5,248 bases of DNA from Bacteroidales bacterium (GTDB lineage Bacteria; Bacteroidota; Bacteroidia; Bacteroidales; JAADGE01): contig JANTGL010000209.1 in NCBI GenBank assembly GCA_024762915.1, positions 1-5,248 on the forward strand. Direction: 5' to 3'. The notes under the pieces were generated by a model. That model ran no database searches, was not told the origin of the DNA, and was given only the letters and a program-made list of their open reading frames with translations. Both the position numbers and the translations under genes were made by a program. The stretch's first letter is position 1; every line of letters starts with the position of its first letter. Below are positions 1 to 5,248 of the stretch, piece after piece.

Positions 1-14
1 GAGTTTGAATATTT

Positions 15-36
15 TTTTATGTTATGCAACATAAAA
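15..36. repeat. AT-rich inverted repeat downstream of the receptor
   Basis: TTTTATGTT and AACATAAAA form a perfect 9-bp stem around the loop ATGC. There is no T-tract after it in either direction (A-rich after it on the minus strand), so a terminator role is doubtful. It may be the start of another structured region beyond the window edge. Confidence 0.5.
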
Positions 37-69
37 TTGGGAAGATTCTTGTAAAAGAGAGATTTTTCA

Positions 70-90
70 CCGAAAAGATTGGTTTTTCGG
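70..90 (-). terminator. Weak hairpin just after the receptor stop codon
   Basis: CCGAAAA and TTTTCGG form a 7-bp stem around a 7-base loop, starting two bases after the stop codon (93-95). Only A-rich sequence and then a TCTCTCTTTT stretch follow on the minus strand, so it is not a classical terminator. It could stabilise the 3' end of the mRNA. Confidence 0.35.
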
Positions 91-92
91 AT

Positions 93-2489
93 TTAAAATT
101 TAAAACTGTAACTGACTGACGGGATTATCGGGAATAATGTAAATTTATATAAATCGATGCCTTTATAATAAAGGAAAAAAATATTTTTATGAAAATAAGC
201 ATTATACAATCCGACTTGCCATGTTCTTTCGCCTCTTTTCTTTTTCTTCATAAACAAAACATTAATATCCAAGCGATGATACGGCGGCAGTCTGAAATTA
301 TTTTTACTTCCGTAGTAATAGCCGACGGCATTTTTTTTATAAAATTCATTGTAAGTATCCGTTAATTCATTATCGTAATCTTTTGTTTCTAAGTTTTCAA
401 TTTGAAATTTTGAATAAGGAAAAGTAACGAGATTTCCGGACATAAAAACCCAATTTAAAGAAAATGTTATATTTTTTTTGAATTGATAATTTAAAACAAA
501 TGCGAAATTATGCGGTCTGTCATAAGCCGAAGGATAAAACTTGCCTTTATTAATATTTTCAAATTTTCGTTCACTTTTCGAATAGGTGTATGAAATCCAG
601 CCGTTTATATTTCCGTATTTTTTTTGAATTAAGAATTCGGCACCGTATGCTCTGCCGTAACCTTTCGGCTCGACAATATTTACCCAATCCGTATTATCTT
701 TTAAATAAGAAGCATTTTCTTTGAAATCAATTAAATTAAACATTTCTTTATAATAAAATTCAATTGTGATATTAATCTTTTTTTTCGGAAAGGTATATGT
801 TGAATTAAATACATATTGATCGGATTTTTCCGGGATTAATTTTTCGGAAGCCGGAAGCCAAATATCGGAAGGCATTCCGGTGCCGTTGCCGGAAAGCAAA
901 TGTAAATTTTGTTCAATTACGGAATAAGCCGTTTTAACGGAAAGATTATCCGATAAACGGAAATTTAAAGCAATACGAGGTTGCCATAACAAATATTCAA
1001 AATGATTATTAAAATAAGTTGCTCTTATCCCTATATTACAGGAAAAGAAATTTTTTATCGATATTTCATCTTCTGCATAGAAATTTGCCTCATAAGTTTC
1101 CGAATTTTTATTACCGAATGTTGTATCAATTTGTAAAGTATTTTTCTTTTCGTAAAAATTTGAAATACCGGGGTTAAAAAAATGCTTAATTCCGTTTATT
1201 CCGAATTTTATTTTATGAGAATTAAGCGGATAATAATCAAAATCAAATTTTGTAATCACATCTTTGATACCGGAATTGTATGCCCCTTTTGCATGTTCCG
1301 TGACAGTTAAGGTGCTGTCTTTTTTTATATATTCTTTTTCTGAATTAAGATAGAAATTTGAATATGAAAAAATTAAATTGCCGAATAAATGATTGCCGAA
1401 TAAATGATTCCATCTGAAATTTGTTGTTTGATTTCCCCATTTTGTATAAAAATATGATTCGTACTTGTTTTTATCCGGCAGTTCAAAAGGGTCCGGGTCT
1501 TTCGGAACGTCTCCTTTATCCTTAATGCTTATTCTGTCTCTTCCGATATAAGTACTTAAATATAAAGTGTTTTTATCAGATATTTTATGTCTTAATTTTC
1601 CGTATATATCAAAAAACGAATAACCGGCAGAAAAACCGTTATCTCCGATTGAAGACAACGGTCTTGAAACAATATCAAGATTTGAACGTCTTGCCGAAAA
1701 CATAAAACTTGTTTTATTCTGTTTTACGGGTCCTTCAATAAATATTTTTGAACTGATTATACCTGTTTTTATTTCGCCGTGATACTTTTTAATATTACCG
1801 TCTTTCATTCTTAAATCAACAATCGAAGATAATCTGCCGCCATATCGGGCAGGAAAACCGCCTTTGTAAAGTTCTGCCGAATTTATGGCATTATCATCAA
1901 ATACGGATACTAAACCACCGAGATGATTGACATAATACAAAGGGATATCATCAATTAAATAAAGATTCTGATCGGGGGTACCGCCTCTTACATATAAGGA
2001 GCTTGATCCTTCCTGCCCTTGCTGAACACCCGGCATAAGTTGAAAAATTTTTAATATGTCAGGGTCGCCGCTTATAGTCGGCATTTGTTTAATATTATTT
2101 AAGGGAATTTTTAAAATACTTACATTCGGTTTTTTATGGATGTTTTTTTCTGCTGTTATAATAACGGATTCAATTTCGTTCGCATTTACCGGCATAAAAT
2201 TTATAAAGGTATCTTTTCGGGCAATAAATGTTTTTTGAGAATCTCTGTATCCGATGTAGGATGCTGTCAAGCTTATTTTTTCTCCTTTTTTTATTTTGAT
2301 ACTGTAAAATCCGTAGTTATTTGTTGTTGTTCCTTGTTGTGTTTTTTTGTTATAAACCGCAGCCCCTATAAGATTTTCACCGGTTTTTATATCTTTTACA
2401 TACCCGCTTATTGTTACGTTTTGTGCAAATCCGAAACTTATAACAAAAGTAAGTAAAATTAAAAGCAGCTTTGTTTTTAGTGTTTTCAT
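93..2489 (-). CDS. TonB-dependent outer-membrane receptor with N-terminal carboxypeptidase-regulatory-like domain
   Basis: This 798-residue protein is an outer-membrane importer energised by TonB-ExbBD; its substrate cannot be read from sequence. A signal peptide (about residues 1-23, basic start, hydrophobic core, ending FAQ) is followed by a CarboxypepD_reg-like beta-sandwich (about 25-102, with ISGYVKD and NNYGFYSIKIKKGE). Next come a TonB-box-like segment (EIESVIITAE, 105-114) and a plug domain (about 125-230) with the family signatures LYVRGGTPDQNLYLIDDIP and GGFPARYGGRLSSIVDL. The rest is a long beta-barrel ending SVSYSFKF, with the terminal aromatic residue expected for BAM-dependent insertion. 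The length is normal and the gene looks intact. The start at 2489 directly precedes the signal peptide; there is no Shine-Dalgarno sequence, as is usual in Bacteroidota. A likely MITE lies 16 bases upstream. Receptors with this plug signature often neighbour DUF4249 lipoproteins, as here. The family call is near certain; the transport substrate is unknown. Confidence 0.97.
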   Translation of the reverse strand: MKTLKTKLLLILLTFVISFGFAQNVTISGYVKDIKTGENLIGAAVYNKKTQQGTTTNNYGFYSIKIKKGEKISLTASYIGYRDSQKTFIARKDTFINFMPVNANEIESVIITAEKNIHKKPNVSILKIPLNNIKQMPTISGDPDILKIFQLMPGVQQGQEGSSSLYVRGGTPDQNLYLIDDIPLYYVNHLGGLVSVFDDNAINSAELYKGGFPARYGGRLSSIVDLRMKDGNIKKYHGEIKTGIISSKIFIEGPVKQNKTSFMFSARRSNLDIVSRPLSSIGDNGFSAGYSFFDIYGKLRHKISDKNTLYLSTYIGRDRISIKDKGDVPKDPDPFELPDKNKYESYFYTKWGNQTTNFRWNHLFGNHLFGNLIFSYSNFYLNSEKEYIKKDSTLTVTEHAKGAYNSGIKDVITKFDFDYYPLNSHKIKFGINGIKHFFNPGISNFYEKKNTLQIDTTFGNKNSETYEANFYAEDEISIKNFFSCNIGIRATYFNNHFEYLLWQPRIALNFRLSDNLSVKTAYSVIEQNLHLLSGNGTGMPSDIWLPASEKLIPEKSDQYVFNSTYTFPKKKINITIEFYYKEMFNLIDFKENASYLKDNTDWVNIVEPKGYGRAYGAEFLIQKKYGNINGWISYTYSKSERKFENINKGKFYPSAYDRPHNFAFVLNYQFKKNITFSLNWVFMSGNLVTFPYSKFQIENLETKDYDNELTDTYNEFYKKNAVGYYYGSKNNFRLPPYHRLDINVLFMKKKKRGERTWQVGLYNAYFHKNIFFLYYKGIDLYKFTLFPIIPSVSYSFKF
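1377..1409. repeat. In-frame 15-bp direct repeat within the receptor gene
   Basis: The unit TGCCGAATAAATGAT occurs twice in exact tandem (1379-1393, 1394-1408), with period-15 identity extending two bases to the left and one to the right. It encodes NHLFG twice (residues 361-370), followed by N371, in an early strand-turn region of the barrel. The frame is kept. Confidence 0.95.
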
Positions 2490-2496
2490 TTTATAA

Positions 2497-2505
2497 ATTT
2501 GTAAA
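2497..2505. repeat. Left copy of 9-bp direct repeat (probable target-site duplication)
   Basis: ATTTGTAAA ends exactly where the left terminal inverted repeat of the putative MITE begins. It lies 7 bases upstream of the receptor start codon, so on the minus strand it reads ATTTACAAAT-like within the receptor leader. The identity with the right copy stops at nine bases on both sides. Confidence 0.75.
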
Positions 2506-2697
2506 CATTGTTGTCCGAGATAATTTTTACAAAAGGGTTAAAACCCTAATGTTTACGAGTGATTACAGCACCCGACTTAAGTCGGGTGTTTATTTCAAAC
2601 CCGCCGATATTCAGGACTTTAGTCCTTTTTAATTTTCTCATATTCAAAAACATAAATCAGTTAAAAACATTTTATTATATTTTATCGGACAATAATG
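2506..2697. mobile_element. Probable 192-bp MITE with 13-bp terminal inverted repeats and 9-bp target duplication
   Basis: The left end (2506-2518) reads CATTGTTGTCCGA, and the right end (2685-2697) read on the minus strand is CATTATTGTCCGA, so 12 of 13 bases match. The exact 9-bp direct repeat ATTTGTAAA abuts both ends (2497-2505 and 2698-2706), as after transposition. The interior has no coding frame of useful length and holds three palindromes, so it is non-autonomous. Any transposase must be encoded elsewhere. Several families, including IS4-group and IS1-like elements, leave 9-bp duplications, so I do not assign one. The element lies in the leader of the receptor gene. An alternative is that the repeats match by chance in AT-rich DNA, but exact abutment of the two repeat types makes this unlikely. 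Confidence 0.75.
2534..2626. repeat. Cluster of three palindromes, REP-like, inside the MITE
   Basis: Three potential hairpins lie in a row. At 2534-2547, AGGGTT and AACCCT flank two A bases. At 2569-2588 there is a perfect 20-bp palindrome whose half is CACCCGACTT, extendable by one G-T and one A-T pair. At 2613-2626, AGGACT and AGTCCT flank two T bases. The G+C of the stems stands out from the AT-rich surroundings. From memory, palindromes of the CCGACTTAAGTCGG and GGACTNNAGTCC type recur between genes in Bacteroidota genomes and resemble REP elements mobilised by RAYT (Y1) transposases. No such transposase is in the window. Folding in RNA or single-stranded DNA is inferred. Confidence 0.8.
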
Positions 2698-2706
2698 ATT
2701 TGTAAA
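2698..2706. repeat. Right copy of 9-bp direct repeat (probable target-site duplication)
   Basis: This is the second exact copy of ATTTGTAAA, beginning directly after the right terminal inverted repeat. It also forms part of the 15-base leader motif shared with the first lipoprotein gene (2699-2713), which suggests that the target was the original receptor leader. Confidence 0.75.
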
Positions 2707-2713
2707 TAATAAA
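2699..2713 (-). promoter_or_regulatory. 15-base leader motif, displaced copy of the receptor gene
   Basis: On the minus strand this reads TTTATTATTTACAAA and is identical over 15 bases to the leader of the first lipoprotein gene (5079-5093). Its last eight bases (TTTACAAA) are present again at 2498-2505, next to the receptor start codon, because of the direct repeat. If the MITE is removed, the motif stands 8 bases before the receptor ATG, against 11 in the lipoprotein gene. It does not match the Bacteroidota -7 consensus TAnnTTTG well, so its role (promoter, activator site or translation enhancer) is open. Confidence 0.4.
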
Positions 2714-2812
2714 GTTGCATTTGACGGTTGTATCTACCATCCGGTTTAATTTTTTGCCGCGAATACACGAATAAAATATAATCATTTTTTTTTGTACTTT
2801 TATATTATTTAA

Positions 2813-2840
2813 TTGCACAGCACTTTGAGGTGCTTTGCAA
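2813..2840. repeat. 28-base imperfect palindrome
   Basis: The arms are TTGCA-C-AGCAC and GTGCT-T-TGCAA around the loop TTTGAG, giving ten paired positions and one C/T mismatch. The inner part resembles the AGCACCTNNAGGTGCT-like palindromes that I recall from Bacteroidota intergenic DNA. It is not followed by a T-tract on either strand, so it does not look like a terminator. It lies outside the MITE and is unrelated to it in sequence. Confidence 0.7.
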
Positions 2841-2880
2841 CTATATCCCTGTTACAATATCCGGCATTTATAATTAATAT

Positions 2881-2888
2881 CAAAGATA
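2881..2888 (-). promoter_or_regulatory. Weak candidate -7 promoter element upstream of the receptor
   Basis: On the minus strand TATCTTTG matches the Bacteroidota housekeeping -7 consensus TAnnTTTG exactly. No TTG is found at the expected distance upstream, and the site overlaps a small hairpin (ATATC, AAA, GATAT at 2877-2889). A start here would give a leader of almost 400 bases that crosses the whole repeat region. One such octamer match can occur by chance. Confidence 0.2.
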
Positions 2889-2976
2889 TATAATCTTGTT
2901 ACCCGCCATTCCGCTTTGCTTCATATGGGGTTATTGTTTCCTCGGATAAGTTTAAATCATCCGATGAATATAGTTA

Positions 2977-3936
2977 TTATTCCTCAATAGCCATAATCAT
3001 TTGAGATTCCGAATAGCCGGCAAAAATACCCAATCCGTTTTTTACGTTTGAATATAAATCATTCGGATTTTTTACCAAAAACATATTCGAAGGATTGAAA
3101 TCCCCGAGACCTTGATTAAATGATTGTCTTATCCATGATTTTTGAAATTTGTAATAATCGAAACTGATACTTCTTAAAACACAAACCGATTCACCTGTTT
3201 CGTAAGAGTTAATTCCCCTTACATATATATTTAAGGTGTTGTATCGGTTTAACAGTTCATCTGAAAAAACAAAGCTTCTTATATCAGATTTATCTCTGTA
3301 ATAATTGATATCGCCTTCGTTTAGAATTATCGGGTCGTTGCTGTTCATATATTGAACACCTCTGAAATTAACCCGAGCAGAATCAGTAATAATAAAATTC
3401 CCTGTATCTGAATCCCATTCTGAACCTTTATAATCGAAAGTATAAAAACTGATTTGGTAAAAATCTTCATTATCGGGTATATCATAAAATGATGTTACAG
3501 CTTTTGAAGCATATTGCAATTGTTGTTGGTCAAAATAAGAATCGGGGTATAAAATTGCAAAAGTTAATGCCGGTTTTTCAGGAACAGATGTTGATGCCGA
3601 TAATTGTTCAAATCCGGGAACATCGATAATGACAGTATAAACAATACCGATACTTGCCGTTACGGAAGACATATATAAACCGTCATCGGTTTTTGTTAAA
3701 TTTTCAATAAATTGATTGTTTTTGTACAATTTAACAGTTGCATTGTTAACTTTCTCAAAATTATCTTCGGAAATCGGAGATGTTTTAGAAATTTTGATGC
3801 TTATAATACTGTCGTTTGTAATAAATCCGGTCAGGACAATTTGAGGCGGCAAGTTCGGGATGTCCAAATCAAGTTTTGTTGAACAGGAATAAAAAGATAT
3901 TAAAAATAAAAATAGTTTTATAAATTTGAATTTCAT
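2977..3936 (-). CDS. DUF4249-like outer-membrane lipoprotein, probable partner of the TonB-dependent receptor
   Basis: This 319-residue protein starts with a basic, hydrophobic signal segment (MKFKFIKLFLFLISFYSC) ending at Cys18, the likely lipidated residue. The lipobox F-Y-S-C is non-standard at -3 and -2 but has Ser at -1. Residues about 30-120 look like an Ig-like/carboxypeptidase-regulatory-like beta-sandwich (QIVLTGFIT, NATVKLYKNN, DDGLYMS, then a VPEKP hinge). The C-terminal half (about 123-319) ends with NDLYSNVKNGLGIFAG (292-307), a motif I associate with DUF4249 proteins, which are Bacteroidota lipoproteins of unknown biochemical role usually found beside TonB-dependent receptors. 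I infer a surface or periplasmic accessory to the receptor encoded next. The gene begins only 14 bases after a terminator-like hairpin, so its expression probably depends on read-through from the upstream lipoprotein gene. In the pairs I recall, the receptor gene comes first; here the order is reversed and 487 bases separate them. The family call rests on motif memory, not on a profile search. Confidence 0.85.
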   Translation of the reverse strand: MKFKFIKLFLFLISFYSCSTKLDLDIPNLPPQIVLTGFITNDSIISIKISKTSPISEDNFEKVNNATVKLYKNNQFIENLTKTDDGLYMSSVTASIGIVYTVIIDVPGFEQLSASTSVPEKPALTFAILYPDSYFDQQQLQYASKAVTSFYDIPDNEDFYQISFYTFDYKGSEWDSDTGNFIITDSARVNFRGVQYMNSNDPIILNEGDINYYRDKSDIRSFVFSDELLNRYNTLNIYVRGINSYETGESVCVLRSISFDYYKFQKSWIRQSFNQGLGDFNPSNMFLVKNPNDLYSNVKNGLGIFAGYSESQMIMAIEE

Positions 3937-3940
3937 ATAT

Positions 3941-3982
3941 AAAAAGTAAAAACCATCAAATCCAGTATCGGACTTGATGGTT
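3941..3982 (-). terminator. Rho-independent terminator or attenuator after the first lipoprotein gene
   Basis: On the minus strand the arms AACCATCAAGTCC and GGATTTGATGGTT pair over 13 positions, with one G-U wobble that works only in minus-strand RNA. The loop is GATACT. A T-rich tract (TTTTTACTTTTT, overlapping the stem base) follows at once. The hairpin begins 5 bases after the stop codon of the upstream lipoprotein gene and leaves only 14 bases before the start codon of the DUF4249-like gene. It therefore probably ends most transcripts and lets a fraction pass. Confidence 0.8.
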
Positions 3983-3987
3983 ATTGT

Positions 3988-5067
3988 TTAAAATGTTCTT
4001 GTAGGATGTGTTCTGTATACACTACTGACATTATCTCTTTTAAAAGTAAATCCGGCACTTGAGAATGTTACGGTTTTATATGAAGGAATCATCGGTAAGG
4101 CATTTGTAACCGGTATATGATCTGACCACAAATTAGTTCTTGAATAATTAACATAAAACCAACTTCCGGACTCCCCTTGAACTGTTACTTTGACTCTGCC
4201 GCTGACATTAGTATCAGCTTTACTGTCTTCTTTCCAATTTCCCCAAATATTTTTTTTATAATTTTTATATCCGAGATAATAATAAAAATCTCTTGTGCTG
4301 CCATAATCATAAATTCTTAACTTTATATATGTAATAATTCTTTTCCTTCCTTCGGTTTTGGTTTGTTCTCCTGCAAGATAAATATGCAAATTTGATTTAT
4401 CTGAAATAAGATTACCGATTTTAATATTTTGAGATTTATTTGAATATTTTGCCAATTTTAGCATTTCAACTTTATTAAAATCGCCGTCAGTAATTTGTTT
4501 GCACTGTGTAGGAGTATATTGATAAATAATATTACCTATTTTTACCATACCGTCAAGATTTAAAAATCCGGGATATATTTTACTTTCAACCGTTAATTCA
4601 AGTGAAGAAATATCTTCGTTAATATAAGGTCTTATCAATCCTGAATTGATATATTTTTTTGTAAATTCTGTATATCCTAATTTTTCTTTTTCTTTCACAA
4701 CTTCGGCAATTTCCTTTTCTGTCATATTTGTCGGGTCAAATTGCTCAAAATATTTACTTTCTTCATTTAATGCACTTTCTAAAATACTTTGTTGAGATAC
4801 AAAACCGATTTTATTTTCCCAATTTTGTAATTCTTCATAACTTACATTGTTAATTATTGCATTATATTCTTCAGGACTTTCAAAAACTAACATCCCTTCA
4901 ATAAATTCAATATTAGAAAGGTTAGCCGCTTTATCCACATTAACAACATCGTTTTTAACAACTCCGGTTTCATTTCCCGGCACAATCGCTTTTTTCTCAC
5001 AACTCTGCAAAGTAACAAACGCTACGGCAATTAAAATTATTACGGTTTTTATAAGATTTTTGTTCAT
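3988..5067 (-). CDS. Bacteroidota lipoprotein of unknown function
   Basis: This 359-residue protein has a clear lipoprotein signal peptide: a basic start (MNKNLIK), a hydrophobic run at 8-20 and the lipobox L20-Q21-S22-C23, followed by charged residues (EKK). That fits export and anchoring, probably in the outer membrane. Residues 59-92 carry MLVFESPEEYNAIINN and LQNWENKIGF, a pattern I recognise from uncharacterised Bacteroidota lipoproteins resembling DUF4848 (a hydrophobic-F-x-S/D-x-x-E/D-Y segment, then W-E-x-x-x-GF). Residues 173-196 (GMVKIGNIIYQYTP followed by ITDGD) also fit that type. The region at about 95-145 is charged and probably helical. The C-terminal third (about 225-359) is rich in Tyr, Trp and Lys and looks beta-stranded (YIKLRIYDYG, FYYYLGYKNY, GSWFYVNYS). 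No catalytic motif was found. It is first in the same-strand series and is followed by a terminator-like hairpin. The start at 5067 is fixed by the signal peptide. The lipoprotein call is firm; the family assignment is tentative. Confidence 0.85.
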   Translation of the reverse strand: MNKNLIKTVIILIAVAFVTLQSCEKKAIVPGNETGVVKNDVVNVDKAANLSNIEFIEGMLVFESPEEYNAIINNVSYEELQNWENKIGFVSQQSILESALNEESKYFEQFDPTNMTEKEIAEVVKEKEKLGYTEFTKKYINSGLIRPYINEDISSLELTVESKIYPGFLNLDGMVKIGNIIYQYTPTQCKQITDGDFNKVEMLKLAKYSNKSQNIKIGNLISDKSNLHIYLAGEQTKTEGRKRIITYIKLRIYDYGSTRDFYYYLGYKNYKKNIWGNWKEDSKADTNVSGRVKVTVQGESGSWFYVNYSRTNLWSDHIPVTNALPMIPSYKTVTFSSAGFTFKRDNVSSVYRTHPTRTF

Positions 5068-5078
5068 TTTAATTTAGT

Positions 5079-5093
5079 TTTGTAAATAATAAA
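5079..5093 (-). promoter_or_regulatory. 15-base leader motif of the first lipoprotein gene
   Basis: On the minus strand TTTATTATTTACAAA is followed by 11 A-rich bases and the start codon at 5067. There is no Shine-Dalgarno sequence; an A-rich leader is the usual translation start context in Bacteroidota. The exact match to 2699-2713 suggests shared control of the lipoprotein and receptor genes, but this is inference from two copies in AT-rich DNA. Confidence 0.4.
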
Positions 5094-5106
5094 TTTTTGA
5101 AATTTC

Positions 5107-5150
5107 CCTTATCCTGAAAAGTTGGTCGCTGAGTACGGATAAGGTTTTTT
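5107..5150 (+). terminator. Inverted repeat followed by a T-run, orphan terminator-like structure
   Basis: CCTTATCC (5107-5114) and GGATAAGG (5137-5144) can form an 8-bp stem around a 22-base loop; six T bases follow at 5145-5150. By layout it would act on plus-strand transcripts, yet no plus-strand gene ends here. The long loop weakens the call. It could instead be a regulatory or repeat structure in the upstream region of the first lipoprotein gene, whose start codon is 40 bases from the stem. Confidence 0.35.
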
Positions 5151-5248
5151 GTTTTACGTATAGAAAGACAAAAAAAGGAACTCCCTGCAAAGCCGATTTT
5201 CGTAAGAAAAATTGCTTTACTTATCGGTTATTATCTCATAGGCATTTC

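Larger units (their letters stand above)
2707..2976. other. Gene-free interval between the DUF4249-like gene and the MITE
   Basis: No coding frame is supported in these 270 bases. They hold a CGAATA direct repeat (2760-2765 and 2768-2773) in a sequence resembling the widespread CGAATNCACGAAT type of intergenic repeat. They also hold a T-run (2785-2793), a 28-base imperfect palindrome (2813-2840), a small AT hairpin (2877-2889), and a stretch with higher G+C at about 2899-2930. A weak inverted repeat, TCGGAT and ATCCGA (2942-2964), lies 13 bases after the stop of the DUF4249-like gene without a T-tract. The mixture suggests an accumulation of old intergenic repeats. Confidence 0.55.

Noticed and set aside
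2056..2456. Two overlapping plus-strand open frames of 60 and 106 codons
   Set aside because: They lie antisense within the signal peptide, regulatory-like domain and plug of the receptor gene. They have low-complexity Phe/Tyr/Cys-rich content and no recognisable motif, so they are shadows of the real gene.
2698..2760. Minus-strand frame reading PDGRYNRQMQL
   Set aside because: It is about 20 codons long, lacks a start, and runs into the MITE end. It looks like chance reading of intergenic or repeat sequence.
2760..2773. CGAATA direct repeat as a start of a CRISPR or iteron array
   Set aside because: There are only two copies of six bases, with no regular further units.
2942..2964. Inverted repeat after the DUF4249-like gene as a terminator
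   Set aside because: The stem is only six base pairs with an 11-base loop and no T-tract follows on the minus strand.
4847..5077. A 76-codon plus-strand open frame
   Set aside because: It is antisense to the signal peptide and N-terminus of the first lipoprotein. Its hydrophobic end is the mirror of the signal peptide, with no independent support.
5217..5248. Possible C-terminal end of an upstream minus-strand gene
   Set aside because: One frame reads nine codons before a stop at 5217-5219. That is too short to tell from chance without the sequence beyond the edge.

Overview
The window is AT-rich. All three convincing genes lie on the minus strand and read leftwards from position 5067 to 93. 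An outer-membrane TonB-dependent receptor with an N-terminal carboxypeptidase-regulatory-like domain, a DUF4249-type lipoprotein, start codons without Shine-Dalgarno sequences but with A/T-rich leaders, and palindromic intergenic repeats all point to the phylum Bacteroidota (Cytophagia, Flavobacteriia or Bacteroidia). The sequence alone does not allow a finer placement.

Layout in the order of transcription: 5248-5068 is a gene-free upstream region with an inverted repeat and a leader motif. 5067-3988 encodes a 359-residue lipoprotein of unknown function. 3987-3937 is a 51-base gap holding a strong hairpin plus T-tract, read as a terminator or attenuator. 3936-2977 encodes a 319-residue DUF4249-like lipoprotein. 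2976-2490 is a 487-base gap rich in structured repeats. 2489-93 encodes a 798-residue TonB-dependent receptor. 92-1 is the receptor's 3' flank with two small hairpins.

The receptor and the DUF4249-like lipoprotein belong to families that commonly occur side by side, and together they suggest an outer-membrane import system of unknown substrate. The first lipoprotein may be a surface partner or an unrelated neighbour.

The most interesting structure is in the gap before the receptor. Positions 2506-2697 look like a 192-bp miniature transposable element. It has 13-bp terminal inverted repeats (12 of 13 matching) and is bounded on both sides by an exact 9-bp direct repeat, as expected of a target-site duplication. 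Inside it is a cluster of three palindromes, including a perfect 20-bp one. It sits 16 bases upstream of the receptor start codon. Removing it and one copy of the direct repeat rebuilds a leader whose 15-base core is identical to the leader of the first lipoprotein gene, at nearly the same distance from the start codon. The insertion therefore seems to have split a shared control or leader region and put strong secondary structure into the receptor's 5' region. No CRISPR array, tRNA, rRNA or transposase gene was seen.
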